A stretch of DNA of 64,000 bases from Saccharopolyspora dendranthemae (GCF_007829955.1 NZ_VIWX01000003.1:62001-126000), one strand, 5' to 3'; shown: positions 34,227 to 42,685, counted from the stretch's first letter. The notes: a model not told the origin generated them from the sequence alone. Numbers and translations are program-made.

Positions 34227-35117
34227 ATGCCCGAAACCGAACAGACCGAGACCGAGGACTCCGGTAGCGACGGGCGGACGCGGCGGGTGCGCAAGCTCGG
34301 CGACCGGATCTCCGAGGCACGTCGCCTTCGGGGTTTGATCCGCGACCCTGACCTTCAGGCCGTGGAGATGGAGCGCAACGGGCGGCGGACGCTGGCCGGG
34401 TTGTGGTTCTTCCTGGCGCTGGGGCTGGTGTTCACCACCACCGGTGTTCAGCAGTTCCTCGCCGGACGTTCCACACCGGCTGATCCGTTGTGGTGGGCGG
34501 CCTGGACGGTCGAGCCGATGTTCGCGGGGCTGTTGATCGTGCTGCTGAACTTCGAGGCGGTGATCCTCGCCCACGGGGTGTCGCCTGATCACCAGTGGTG
34601 GTCCCGGCTCAAGCGGGTCTTGCTGACCTCGACGCTGTTGATGAACGTCATCCCGCAACTGATCCCGCTGCTGCGGGGCCGGTGGGCGGAGTTCAACGCC
34701 GGTTCGGCGGTCGTGCACGCGATCATTCCGGTCATCGTTTATGGCATCGCCGAAGTCATCCCAGTCATTCAGGCCCGGCAACGGCAGGTCATCTTGGCCG
34801 CCTACGCCGCCACCGACCCACCACCTCCGCCAGAACAGCCGGAGGTGCCGAAAAGGCCGGCCACCGAGTCAACCGAACGTCCGCGACCGGCGGACCGACC
34901 GGACACCACCTCGGTCATCGGCAAATCAATGAACCTTCCGCCGGACATCCTCAAGGCGATTACCGACGCCTGGGAACGAGCCAAAACCGAGGGCCGGGAC
35001 TTCACCCCGGCTGATGTCCGCCAGCTTGTCCGGCTGCCGGAACCGATGGCCGCGCAGATCGTCGCCGATCTCAACGCGACCGACAAGCCCGTCACCAACG
35101 GCCACGCTGTGGCCTGA
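34227..35117 (+). CDS. Spread-type membrane protein (SpdB-like)
   Basis: 296 residues. A charged N-terminus (RLRGLIRDPDLQAVEMERNG) precedes four membrane helices between about residues 53 and 190, including LAGLWFFLALGLVFTTTGVQ and VVHAIIPVIVYGIAEVIPVI. A Pro-rich linker leads to a C-terminal small domain (LPPDILKAITDAWERAKTEG). Layout resembles SpdB2-like proteins that spread conjugated DNA within the recipient mycelium. AGGAGG precedes the ATG at 34227. Confidence 0.75.
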   Translation: MPETEQTETEDSGSDGRTRRVRKLGDRISEARRLRGLIRDPDLQAVEMERNGRRTLAGLWFFLALGLVFTTTGVQQFLAGRSTPADPLWWAAWTVEPMFAGLLIVLLNFEAVILAHGVSPDHQWWSRLKRVLLTSTLLMNVIPQLIPLLRGRWAEFNAGSAVVHAIIPVIVYGIAEVIPVIQARQRQVILAAYAATDPPPPPEQPEVPKRPATESTERPRPADRPDTTSVIGKSMNLPPDILKAITDAWERAKTEGRDFTPADVRQLVRLPEPMAAQIVADLNATDKPVTNGHAVA

Positions 35118-35157
35118 TGCGACGGCACCGCACAACTGAAGATCGCGAGTTCAACCC

Positions 35158-35214
35158 TGCTCGGCGGGCATCCACCGGGCACGGGACCGACCTCCGTGGG
35201 TGCTCCGCCGAGCA
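35158..35214 (+). repeat. Hairpin upstream of rep (candidate origin or leader structure)
   Basis: TGCTCGGCGGGCATCCAC pairs, with two mismatches or bulges, with GTGGGTGCTCCGCCGAGCA. The loop is about 20 bases. It ends 18 bases before the rep start. Confidence 0.6.
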
Positions 35215-35231
35215 CTCTTCTGGGAGGTCAC

Positions 35232-36605
35232 ATGGCATTGCCCGAAGTCCCGGCGGTGGACCGCCTCGCCCGGCGGCTCCAGTCCCCGGACTACCAGCAG
35301 TGGCGCTCGATGGTCGAAGCCACCGGCGGATGCGCCCACCCGGTCCGGCTGTCCGGACACTGGATGCTCACCGACAAGACCACCGGCACGGTGCTGTCCA
35401 AGCCCGACGGCACCCCGGCGATGAAGTCCGGGCACCTGTTCGCCCCCTGCGGCAACCGCCGCGAGTCCGTCTGCCCGGCGTGCTCGGACCGCTACGCCGC
35501 TGACGCCTTCCACCTCGTGCGTGCCGGGATGTCCGGCGGCTCCAAGGGCGTGCCGGTCACCGTGGCCGAGAAACCGCGGTTGTTCGTCACCCTGACCGCC
35601 CCGAGCTTCGGGCCGGTCCACAACCGCCGCACCTCTCCCAACGGCAAGCAGGTTCCGTGCCGCTGCGCGCGCTACCACCACGAACACGACCCGGCCATCG
35701 GCCAGCCCGTCGACCCGAGCGGCTACGACTACACCGGCCACGTCCTATGGCAGGCCCACGCCGGAAAGCTGTGGAACCGCTTCACCATCTACCTCCGGCG
35801 CTATATCGCCCGCGCGGCCGGCCTCCCGGTCAAGGAGCTCAAGGACCACGCTCGGCTGTCGTATGCCAAGGTCGCCGAGTTCCAGAAGCGCGGGATCATC
35901 CACTTCCACGCGATGATCCGCATCGACGGCCCCGAGGGAGCGGGCGACGCGACTCCGTCATGGGCCACGGCGGATCTGCTCACCGACGCTGTTCACGCCG
36001 CACACGCCGCGACCGGCGTCGAAGCTCCCGAGATCGACAGCACGACACGGCTGCTGACCTGGGGCGATCAGATCGACGTTCGCCCGATCCGTGCGGTGGA
36101 TGCCCACCAGGTCGAAGACGACCAGGGCACCATCACCGATGACCGGCTGGCCTCCTACGTCGCCAAGTACGCCACCAAGGGCACCGGCAAATCGGAAGCG
36201 GCCGACCGGCCGATCCGCTCCCGCGAACACATCGAGCTCCTGGCCGCCAGCGAGCACCACCGGAAGATCATGCGCACCGCGTGGGACCTCGGCGGCCTGA
36301 ACGAGCTCGACGGGCTCAACCTGCGCCGCTGGTGCCACATGCTCGCCTTCCGAGGGCACTTCCTGTCCAAGTCCCAGCGCTACTCCACGACCTTCAAACA
36401 GATCCGGGGCGACCGCCAGACCTGGCGGCTGGAACAGAACCTCGACGAAATCGGCGTCACCGCCGACTCCGTGGCCGTGATCAACCACTGGGAAATGACC
36501 AGCATCGGCCACCGCGACCCCGAGGAACAAGAACTCGCACTCGCCATCGCCGACCGCCAACGCGAAGCACGAAAACACCGCTACGCCAACGAAAGGAAGG
36601 ACTGA
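35232..36605 (+). CDS. Replication initiator protein, rolling-circle type (RepSA-like)
   Basis: 457-residue initiator. A Cys-rich N-terminal region (FAPCGNRRESVCPACSDRYA and VPCRCARYHHEH) precedes the HUH-type metal site IIHFHAMIR (His224, His226). The candidate nicking motif YVAKYATKG supplies Tyr309 and Tyr313 around Lys312. This matches the replication initiators of pSAM2 and related elements. ATG at 35232 has GGGAGG seven bases upstream. xis follows after two bases. Confidence 0.92.
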   Translation: MALPEVPAVDRLARRLQSPDYQQWRSMVEATGGCAHPVRLSGHWMLTDKTTGTVLSKPDGTPAMKSGHLFAPCGNRRESVCPACSDRYAADAFHLVRAGMSGGSKGVPVTVAEKPRLFVTLTAPSFGPVHNRRTSPNGKQVPCRCARYHHEHDPAIGQPVDPSGYDYTGHVLWQAHAGKLWNRFTIYLRRYIARAAGLPVKELKDHARLSYAKVAEFQKRGIIHFHAMIRIDGPEGAGDATPSWATADLLTDAVHAAHAATGVEAPEIDSTTRLLTWGDQIDVRPIRAVDAHQVEDDQGTITDDRLASYVAKYATKGTGKSEAADRPIRSREHIELLAASEHHRKIMRTAWDLGGLNELDGLNLRRWCHMLAFRGHFLSKSQRYSTTFKQIRGDRQTWRLEQNLDEIGVTADSVAVINHWEMTSIGHRDPEEQELALAIADRQREARKHRYANERKD

Positions 36606-36607
36606 CC

Positions 36608-36790
36608 ATGATCCGCAACCTGTGGGGCCCTTCGGAGGTGGCGAACTACCTCGGCGTACCGCTCAACACCGTCTACCAGTGGCGTTGCCGGGGCTACGGT
36701 CCTGCCGGGCGCAAGATCGGCAAGTACGTCCGGTACAAGCCCGAGGACGTCGAGCGATGGTTCGAGTCGCTGGCAGAGGGGGTGATCTGA
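36608..36790 (+). CDS. xis: Excisionase of AICE 1
   Basis: 60 residues: LWGPSEVANYLGVPLNTVYQ is the MerR/Xis helix-turn-helix and RKIGKYVRYKPEDVERWFES the wing and anchoring helix. It lies between rep and int, the standard position, two bases after rep and one base before int. Confidence 0.93.
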   Translation: MIRNLWGPSEVANYLGVPLNTVYQWRCRGYGPAGRKIGKYVRYKPEDVERWFESLAEGVI

Positions 36791-36791
36791 G

Positions 36792-37985
36792 ATGGGACGG
36801 CTGGCGCTGCCGCTGGGCAGCATGGGCGAGATCCGGGTCAAGGAAGTCAGCGCAGGCTGGACGGCTCGCTGCAAGTACCGGCACGAAGACGGCTCGTACA
36901 TCGATGTCCGGCGCACGCGGAAGAACAAGGAGCAGGCCAAGCAGGCTGTCCGGGACGCGGTAAAGAACATCACCTCGCGGTCCTTGAGTGCCCAGATCAC
37001 TGCCCAGTCCTTGTTTTCCGACGTCGCGGAGATGTGGCTTGGCGAGTTCCGGACGGATGCCGAGAACGGGATCTACTCGCTGTCGTCTGTGGACACCTAC
37101 AGTGACACCTACCGCAACCACGTCAAGCCGCAGCTCGGAAACCTCCGGCTCTTCGAGGTCAAGACTCCGGTGGTCAACGCACTGTGCCAGTCCAAGCTCA
37201 AGGCCAACAGCCTGAGTCTGGCCAAGCACGTCAAAGCCGTGATCAGCAACGTCATGACCTACGCGGTCCAGGCCGGCGCCGTCGAAGAGAACCCGGTCAG
37301 GCAGATCGCTCCGCTGACCGAGCGCCGAGCGAAGACCAAGAAGAAGAAGCCGCGGGCATTGACCGCTGATGAGCTGATGGACTTCCTCGGCAAGCTCGAC
37401 GCGGACGAACAAGCTCGGGGCAAGGACCTTCCCGACCTGGTGCGCTTCGTCACCGCGACCGGCGAACGTGCCGGTGAAGCCCTCGGGGCGCACTGGGAGG
37501 ACTTCGACGCTGAGGCTCAGAAGCTGCGGATGGGTGGCAACCTCATCCAGGCACGCGGAAAGGGAGCGGTCCGGAACAAGGGCAAGAGCGAAACGTCGGC
37601 CGAGCGCGACATCCCGTTGCCGAGCTGGGCCGTCGCGATGCTCACCGAGCGGCGGGCGAAGCTGGGACAGGTCGATCCGGGTAAGCCGGTCTTCACGAAC
37701 TCCCGGGGCGGCTACCTCAACTTCGCCAACCTCACCAACCGCGTGTGGCTGCCCTTCCGCAAGCGAGCGGGCTACGAGTGGGTCACCTTCCACACCCTTC
37801 GGAAGACCTTCGCGACGCTCCTCGATGGGGCCGGGCTGACCGCCCGCGAGATCGCCGATCTCCTGGGCCACTCGAACCCCTGGACCACGCTCAACACCTA
37901 CATGGGGCGCGGTCAGGAGACGCGCCGCAGCGCCGACGTGCTCGACGAGCTCGTGCGCTCGGACGATGAGCAAAAGTGGCAATAA
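36792..37985 (+). CDS. int: Tyrosine site-specific integrase of AICE 1
   Basis: 397-residue tyrosine recombinase. An N-terminal arm-binding region (to about 70), a SAM-like core-binding domain (about 75-175), and a catalytic domain with Arg226 (TGERAGEAL), His334 and Arg337 (HTLRKTF), His360 (LGHSNPW) and Tyr370 (YMGRGQ). All five catalytic residues are present. The gene ends about 50 bases before the att repeat inside tRNA-Arg(ACG), so integration uses that tRNA. Confidence 0.96.
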   Translation: MGRLALPLGSMGEIRVKEVSAGWTARCKYRHEDGSYIDVRRTRKNKEQAKQAVRDAVKNITSRSLSAQITAQSLFSDVAEMWLGEFRTDAENGIYSLSSVDTYSDTYRNHVKPQLGNLRLFEVKTPVVNALCQSKLKANSLSLAKHVKAVISNVMTYAVQAGAVEENPVRQIAPLTERRAKTKKKKPRALTADELMDFLGKLDADEQARGKDLPDLVRFVTATGERAGEALGAHWEDFDAEAQKLRMGGNLIQARGKGAVRNKGKSETSAERDIPLPSWAVAMLTERRAKLGQVDPGKPVFTNSRGGYLNFANLTNRVWLPFRKRAGYEWVTFHTLRKTFATLLDGAGLTAREIADLLGHSNPWTTLNTYMGRGQETRRSADVLDELVRSDDEQKWQ

Positions 37986-37992
37986 AGTGGCA
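37975..37992. repeat. Putative integrase arm-type site, right end of AICE 1
   Basis: AGTGGCAATAAAGTGGCA, matching the left-end copy near 26596. It overlaps the end of int. Confidence 0.5.
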
Positions 37993-38037
37993 GTGGGGGT
38001 CGCGGCAAGATCAGCACGCGACCCCCACTGCCACCCC

Positions 38038-38126
38038 GAAAAGCAAGAAACCCCCTGCGAGAGGGGGTTTCTGCTGTCTCGACCAGACGTGCGCCCGTAG
38101 GGATTCGAACCCCAAACCTTCTGATC
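38038..38126. repeat. Right attachment site (attR) of AICE 1, inside tRNA-Arg(ACG)
   Basis: 89-bp direct repeat of 26371-26459. Here it continues into the 5' half of the tRNA, so the tRNA stays functional. Confidence 0.93.
38045..38071 (-). terminator. Terminator of tRNA-Arg(ACG)
   Basis: AGAAACCCCC and GGGGGTTTCT pair perfectly; on the minus strand the stem is followed by TTGCTTTTC. It is included in the att repeat. Confidence 0.8.
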
Positions 38127-38162
38127 CGTAGTCAGATGCTCTATCCGTTGAGCTACGGGCGC
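38090..38162 (-). tRNA. tRNA-Arg(ACG), integration site of AICE 1
   Basis: 73 nt. Acceptor GCGCCCG pairs with CGGGCGC, anticodon loop CTACGGA gives ACG, T-arm GGGGTTCGAATCCC. The A34 is the substrate of TadA, encoded at 15049. The 3' part lies in the att repeat. Confidence 0.97.
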
Positions 38163-38204
38163 TTGTTCAATTGTCGGACCCTACCCCGTAGGGTAGGCCC
38201 CTTG

Positions 38205-38294
38205 CGGAGGCTCCGGGATTTGAACCCGGGAGGGGGCGTAACCCCCAACCGCATTAGCAGTGCGGCGCCATAGACCAGACTAGGCGAAGCCTCC
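38205..38294 (-). tRNA. tRNA-Ser(GCT)
   Basis: 90 nt. Acceptor GGAGGCT pairs with AGCCTCC. Anticodon loop CTGCTAA gives GCT. Long variable arm (TTGGGGGTTACGCCCCC) and T-arm CGGGTTCAAATCCCG. No CCA encoded. A small hairpin, CCTACCC/GGGTAGG, lies between it and tRNA-Arg. Confidence 0.97.
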
Positions 38295-38373
38295 CGGCGT
38301 CCTTCGCGGCCACCGGAGAAAACTTTACACACCTCCATCTGGCCCTGAAACAGGGGGGTCCCCTCTCGCCGGC

Positions 38374-40350
38374 TCACGTCGCCGCGTCGCCGCTGAGCTG
38401 CACGAACGGATCCAGTGCCGACGGGTTGAGCAATGCGTCGCGACTGACGGCGCGTTCCGGCGGGGTTCCGGCGAGGATCTTCTTCACCGGCACCTCCAGC
38501 TTCTTGCCGTTCAGGGTGCGCGGAACCTCGTCGACGACGATGAAGCGGTTCGGCACGTGGCGCGGCGAGAGCTCGGTGCGCAGAGCGGCCTTCAGATCAT
38601 CGATGACCTCCGGGAGCTCCACTCCCTCCGCCAGGACCAGGAAGCACAGGAGTTCGCCGTCGGTCTCGCCCGCACCGGACGTGTCGATCACCAGCGAGTC
38701 GGCGATCTGCTCGAAACCCTCGACCACGCGGTAGAACTCGGCGGTGCCCATCCGGATGCCACCGCGGTTGAGGGTCGAATCACTCCGGCCGTAGATCACC
38801 AGGGAGCCCCGATCGGTCATCCGGACCCAGTCCCCGTGCCGCCACACGCCCGGGAACTCGTCGAAGTAGGCCTCGCGCAGGCGGGTTCCGTCCGGGTCGT
38901 TCCAGAAGAACACCGGCATCGTCGGCATCGGCTTGGTCAGCACCAGCTCGCCGACCTCCTCGTGCAGCTCCTTGCCGAACTCGTCGTAGGACGCCGCCGC
39001 CGCGCCCAGCATCGGGCAGGAGATCTCCCCCAGCCACACCGGGACGTCCGGGCTCGCGCCGACGAACGCCGTGCACAGGTCGGTGCCGCCGGAGACGCTC
39101 GCGATCTGCACGTCCGAGCCGACCGCGTCGGCCACCCAGCGGAACCCGTCGGTGCTCAGCGGCGCACCGGTCGAACCGACCGCGCGCAGCGCCGAGAGGT
39201 CGAACTCGTCCTTCGGGCGCAGCTCGCGCTTGAGGCAGCTCTGGATGAACGGAGCCGACGTGCCGAAGAAGTTCACCCGGTACCGGGCCGCCAGCTCCCA
39301 CAGCGACGACAGCGACGGGTAGCCCGGACTGCCGTCGAAGAGCACCAGCGTGGTGCCCGTCAACAGGCCGCCGAGGAGGAAGTTCCACATCATCCAGCCG
39401 GTCGTGGTGAACCAGAAGAACCGGTCCCCCGGCCCCAGGTCGCAGTGCAGACCAACGGCCTTGAGGTGCTCCAGGACCATGCCGCCGTGGCCGTGCACGA
39501 TGCCCTTCGGCAGACCCGTCGTGCCCGACGAGTACAGGATCCACAGCGGGTGGTCGAAGGGCACCGCGGTGAACTCCAGCGAAGCCCCGCGATGGTGGGC
39601 CAGCAGCTCCGACCAGTCCAGCGCGCCGGACAGCCCGTGCTCCTCGCCGAGGTAGTCGATCAGGACCGTCGCGGCCAGGTCCGGCATCTCCGCGCGCAGC
39701 TGGTCGACGGTCTCGCGGACGTCGAAGCGGCGGCCCCCGTAGCAGTAGCCGTCCACGGCGATGAGCACCTTCGGCTCGATCTGCACGAAGCGGTCGGCGA
39801 CTGCGCGGACGCCGAAGTCCGGGGAGCAAGACGACCAGGTGGCACCCAGGCTCGCAGCGGCCAGGAACGCCACCAGCGTCTCCGGGCTGTTCGGGGCCAG
39901 CGCGGCGACCCGGTCACCCGCACCGACGCCCAGCTCCGCCAGCGCGGACCGAGCGGCGGCGACCCGGTTGCGCAGCTCGCCGTAGCTGATCTCCTCGCTG
40001 AGCCCGTCCTCGCGCACGAAGACCACCGCGAGGTCCTCATCGCCCTTGCCCTCGCCGTCGCGCAGCGCGTGCTCGGCGTAGTTCAGCGTCGCACCGGGGA
40101 ACCAGCGAGCGCCCGGCATGACCTCCTCGACCAGCACCTCCTCCGCGCGGTCGTGGAAGGTGACGTCGAAGAACTCGGCTATCGCCGACCAGAAGGCCGG
40201 CACGTCGGACACCGACCACTCCCACAGGGCGCGGTAGTCCGCCAGGTCGAGCCCGCGCTCCTCGCGCAGCCACGAGCGGAAGGCGGCCATCCTGCTCTCG
40301 GCCACTCGTTCCGGGCTCGGTTCCCACAACAGCTCCGGTGCGGTCGTCAT
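38374..40350 (-). CDS. Acetoacetyl-CoA ligase
   Basis: 658-residue AMP-forming acyl-CoA synthetase. Length and the N-terminal ACAS-type block (WSVSDVPAFWSAIAEFFDV) fit acetoacetate-CoA ligase. The adenylation motif YSSGTTGLPKGIVHGHGG is intact, followed by FFWFTTTGWMMWN, SVSGGTDLC, and the hinge region YGRSDSTLNRGGIRMG. The C-terminal catalytic Lys is in RTLNGKKLEVPVKK. Converts acetoacetate to acetoacetyl-CoA for ketone-body use or polyketide/PHB precursor supply. ATG start; monocistronic. Confidence 0.9.
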   Translation of the reverse strand: MTTAPELLWEPSPERVAESRMAAFRSWLREERGLDLADYRALWEWSVSDVPAFWSAIAEFFDVTFHDRAEEVLVEEVMPGARWFPGATLNYAEHALRDGEGKGDEDLAVVFVREDGLSEEISYGELRNRVAAARSALAELGVGAGDRVAALAPNSPETLVAFLAAASLGATWSSCSPDFGVRAVADRFVQIEPKVLIAVDGYCYGGRRFDVRETVDQLRAEMPDLAATVLIDYLGEEHGLSGALDWSELLAHHRGASLEFTAVPFDHPLWILYSSGTTGLPKGIVHGHGGMVLEHLKAVGLHCDLGPGDRFFWFTTTGWMMWNFLLGGLLTGTTLVLFDGSPGYPSLSSLWELAARYRVNFFGTSAPFIQSCLKRELRPKDEFDLSALRAVGSTGAPLSTDGFRWVADAVGSDVQIASVSGGTDLCTAFVGASPDVPVWLGEISCPMLGAAAASYDEFGKELHEEVGELVLTKPMPTMPVFFWNDPDGTRLREAYFDEFPGVWRHGDWVRMTDRGSLVIYGRSDSTLNRGGIRMGTAEFYRVVEGFEQIADSLVIDTSGAGETDGELLCFLVLAEGVELPEVIDDLKAALRTELSPRHVPNRFIVVDEVPRTLNGKKLEVPVKKILAGTPPERAVSRDALLNPSALDPFVQLSGDAAT

Positions 40351-40415
40351 GAGCTACTTCCTAACTCACCGGAGCGCGATCCTGCCAGGGCGAACGTCAC
40401 CCCGTGCGTACCAGT

Positions 40416-41102
40416 TCAGCGGAGGTGCAGGTCGAACCAGTTGCGAGCGCGGCGCAGGGCGTCGGCCGCAGCGTCCGCGTCGAGGTCGAAGCGGTGGCCG
40501 GCGCCCGGGTAGCGGACGACGTCGGTGACGACCTCGGCGTCGTCGGTGACCTCGCGGAGCTTGTCGACCTCACCGGCCTCGACGTCGTCGCCGTAGATGC
40601 CGAGCCACGGGCACGCGAGCTCGCCCGCGACGTCCACCAGCGGCGGGAGCGCCGCCGACAGCGGTTCGAGGATGCCGGTGCCGCCGACGCTGACCGCGGC
40701 GCCGATCGACCGGCTCGAGGCGACCACCAGGGCCGCCGAGCCGCCGATGTCGAAGCCCATGATCCCCTGCCGGTCGAGGGGAACGCCCTGGTCGGAGAGC
40801 CACAGGAACGCCGCGTCGGTGTCGGCCAGGATCGACTCGCCCGAGAGCTTCCGGACCTGCTCGTGCTCGCTCTGGTCGTCGGCGACCTCGTCGGCACCGT
40901 CGCGGTGGTAGAGGTGCGGTGCCACGGTGAGCCAGCCCTCCTGAGCCAGGACGCGGCAGAGCTTGCGGACCCGATCCGTGATTCCGCGCGCCTCGTGCAG
41001 GAAGACGAGGCCACCGCGCACCACGTTGTCGGGCTCGGCGACCGTGAGCCGCAACCCCGTGCCGTCGGTGAGCGAGATCGTCTCGGTACGGGTTTGGATC
41101 AT
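40416..41102 (-). CDS. Dienelactone hydrolase family protein with Asp at nucleophile position
   Basis: 228-residue alpha/beta hydrolase. It follows the DLH pattern: VVRGGLVFLHEARGITDRVR, the elbow GIMGFDIGGSAALVV, GIYGDDVEAGEVD (acidic residue) and YPGAGHRFD (His). In canonical members the elbow reads GxCxGG with catalytic Cys; here it is GFDIGG, so Asp replaces Cys. The start ATG 41102 gives the usual N-terminus MIQTRTETISLTDG; the longer frame upstream is unsupported. It may be inactive as a lactonase or use a covalent aspartyl mechanism. Confidence 0.82.
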   Translation of the reverse strand: MIQTRTETISLTDGTGLRLTVAEPDNVVRGGLVFLHEARGITDRVRKLCRVLAQEGWLTVAPHLYHRDGADEVADDQSEHEQVRKLSGESILADTDAAFLWLSDQGVPLDRQGIMGFDIGGSAALVVASSRSIGAAVSVGGTGILEPLSAALPPLVDVAGELACPWLGIYGDDVEAGEVDKLREVTDDAEVVTDVVRYPGAGHRFDLDADAAADALRRARNWFDLHLR

Positions 41103-41220
41103 GCCCGGCAGGTAACCACAGGTAGGTGAACGCGGGGCAACAGCGTCATCCATACGGACCAACACTCGATCGAAAGGCTTCCCCCGCCGCCCGGACGATG
41201 ACAACGAGCATGGGAAACGG

Positions 41221-41287
41221 CCAGTTTTAGTCCAAACTGAGCCGACATTTCAGACATGATCATGGCTCGGTTTGGACTAAAACTGGG
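41221..41287. repeat. Palindromic dispersed repeat, copy 2
   Basis: Inverted copy of the element at 14950-15017, nearly identical through its length, including ends CCAGTTTTAGTCCAAAC and GTTTGGACTAAAACTGGG. The flank GCTCCTGG beyond the right end matches the flank of copy 1 (reverse complement) at most positions. It lies in a 311-base gene-free interval that must also hold the promoter of the following aminotransferase. Confidence 0.9.
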
Positions 41288-41413
41288 CTGCTCCTGGACA
41301 CACCACCCAGTCGAGGGGTCCTCGTGCCCGCGGCGGGAAGGGGACAGCGGTGGTGTGGGGACGGGCCGCGGCGGGATAACGTCGCTGGTGACGGATCGAG
41401 GTAGGAGATGTCG

Positions 41414-42466
41414 ATGAGCGTGCGCACCCGTGCCGACCTGGAGCAGTTGCCGCCCTACGTGGCGGGCCGGACCGTTCCCGGTTCGATCAAGCTGGCCAGC
41501 AACGAAGTCTCCGAGGGACCGTTGCCGAGCGCGGTGACGGCGATCAACGACGCCGCGACCGAGGTCCACCGCTACCCGGACATGGGGGTCAGCGCGCTGA
41601 CCGAGGCCCTCGCCGCGCACTACGACGTCGCGCCCGAGCGGATCGCGGTCGGCTGCGGCTCGGTCGCGCTGTGCGAGCAGCTGGTGCAGGCGACCTGCAC
41701 CTCCGAGGACGAGGTCGTCTTCCCGTGGCGGTCGTTCGAGGCCTACCCGATCATCACGCAGGTCGTCGGGGCCAAGCAGGTCAAGGTGGCGCTGACCGGC
41801 GACCACGCCCTGGACCTCGAAGCGATGCTGGCCGCGATCACCCCGGCCACGCGGCTGATCTTCGTGTGCACGCCGAACAACCCGACCGGAACGCTGGTCC
41901 GCGCGGCCGAGCTGGACGCCTTCCTGGACCGGGTGCCCGAGGACGTCCTGGTCGTGCTCGACGAGGCCTACTTCGAGTTCGTCGACTCCCCTGACGCGCC
42001 GGACGGGGTGGAGATCTCGCGGGTGCGCGACAACGTCGTGTCGATGCGGACCTTCTCGAAGGCCTACGGGCTGGCCGGGTTGCGCGCCGGGTACGCGATC
42101 GGACCGGTGAAGGTCGCCGAGACGTTGCGCAAGGTCACGATCCCCTTCAGCGTCAACGCTCTCGCCCAGGCCGCGGCGATCGCCTCGTTGCAGGCGCAGG
42201 ACGAGCTCCGCAGGCGCTGCGCCGACGTGGTCGCCGAACGCGGGCGGGTTCACCGAGAGCTGGTCGCGATGGGCTACGAGGTCCCGGAGACGCAGGCCAA
42301 CTTCGTGTGGCTGCCGCTCGGCGGGCGCACCGGCGAATTCAACGAGCACTGCCTGGAGAACCGCGTCGTGGTGCGGGCTTTCGCCGGAGAGGGAGCCCGG
42401 GTGACCATCGGCCAGGCGCACGAGAACGACGCGTTCCTGGCGGCCGCGAAGTCCTTCGGAAGCTGA
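41414..42466 (+). CDS. Histidinol-phosphate/aromatic aminotransferase
   Basis: 350-residue class I/II PLP aminotransferase of the HisC/Pat type. Substrate and cofactor motifs include IKLASNEVSEGPLPS, CTPNNPTGT, VLDEAYFEFVD and the PLP Lys in TFSKAYGLAGLRAGYAIG. GGVFN-like Arg near the end is in EGARVTIGQ. The start is ATG 41414 because GGAG lies six bases before it. A single-gene transcript with a strong terminator downstream. Because it is outside a his operon, the Pat (phenylalanine) role is as likely as histidine synthesis. Confidence 0.9.
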   Translation: MSVRTRADLEQLPPYVAGRTVPGSIKLASNEVSEGPLPSAVTAINDAATEVHRYPDMGVSALTEALAAHYDVAPERIAVGCGSVALCEQLVQATCTSEDEVVFPWRSFEAYPIITQVVGAKQVKVALTGDHALDLEAMLAAITPATRLIFVCTPNNPTGTLVRAAELDAFLDRVPEDVLVVLDEAYFEFVDSPDAPDGVEISRVRDNVVSMRTFSKAYGLAGLRAGYAIGPVKVAETLRKVTIPFSVNALAQAAAIASLQAQDELRRRCADVVAERGRVHRELVAMGYEVPETQANFVWLPLGGRTGEFNEHCLENRVVVRAFAGEGARVTIGQAHENDAFLAAAKSFGS

Positions 42467-42483
42467 ACTCCTGAGGAGGAGCA

Positions 42484-42536
42484 ACGGTGGTGGCCGGCGA
42501 AGAGAGGGGGAGTGACTTCGCCGACCGCCACCGCTG
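42484..42536 (+). terminator. Hairpin after the aminotransferase gene
   Basis: Imperfect arms GGTGGTGGCCGGCGAAG and CTTCGCCGACCGCCACC around a 13-base loop, 17 bases after the stop codon. Confidence 0.5.
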
Positions 42537-42540
42537 CGGA

Positions 42541-42574
42541 TGCGGTCGTTTGAGCCGAAACGACCGCACTTTTT
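42541..42574 (+). terminator. Intrinsic terminator
   Basis: TGCGGTCGTTT and AAACGACCGCA pair perfectly with a six-base loop and are followed by CTTTTT. It closes the aminotransferase transcript. Another small stem, CCTGCCGC/GCGGCAGG, follows at 42620-42642. Confidence 0.9.
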
Positions 42575-42685
42575 ACGCGTAGCGATCTACGCAGCACCGG
42601 AATGTAGTGGCGGGCCAGGCCTGCCGCCACAAAAGCGGCAGGTGTCCACCCGTTCAGGTGGTTGGCCCATCCGTTCGAGCGAACT

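Larger units (their letters stand above)
26371..38126. mobile_element. AICE 1: integrative and conjugative element in tRNA-Arg(ACG)
   Basis: About 11.8 kb bounded by 89-bp direct repeats, with integrase and excisionase genes next to the intact tRNA. Content and order follow pSAM2-type actinomycete elements: GntR regulator, SCO3933-family gene, FtsK-type transfer ATPase, spread-type membrane proteins, replication initiator, xis, int. All core parts appear intact, so the element may still be able to excise. Confidence 0.92.

Noticed and set aside
38557..40512. Plus-strand open frame of 651 codons
   Set aside because: Antisense to the acetoacetyl-CoA ligase gene; shadow composition.
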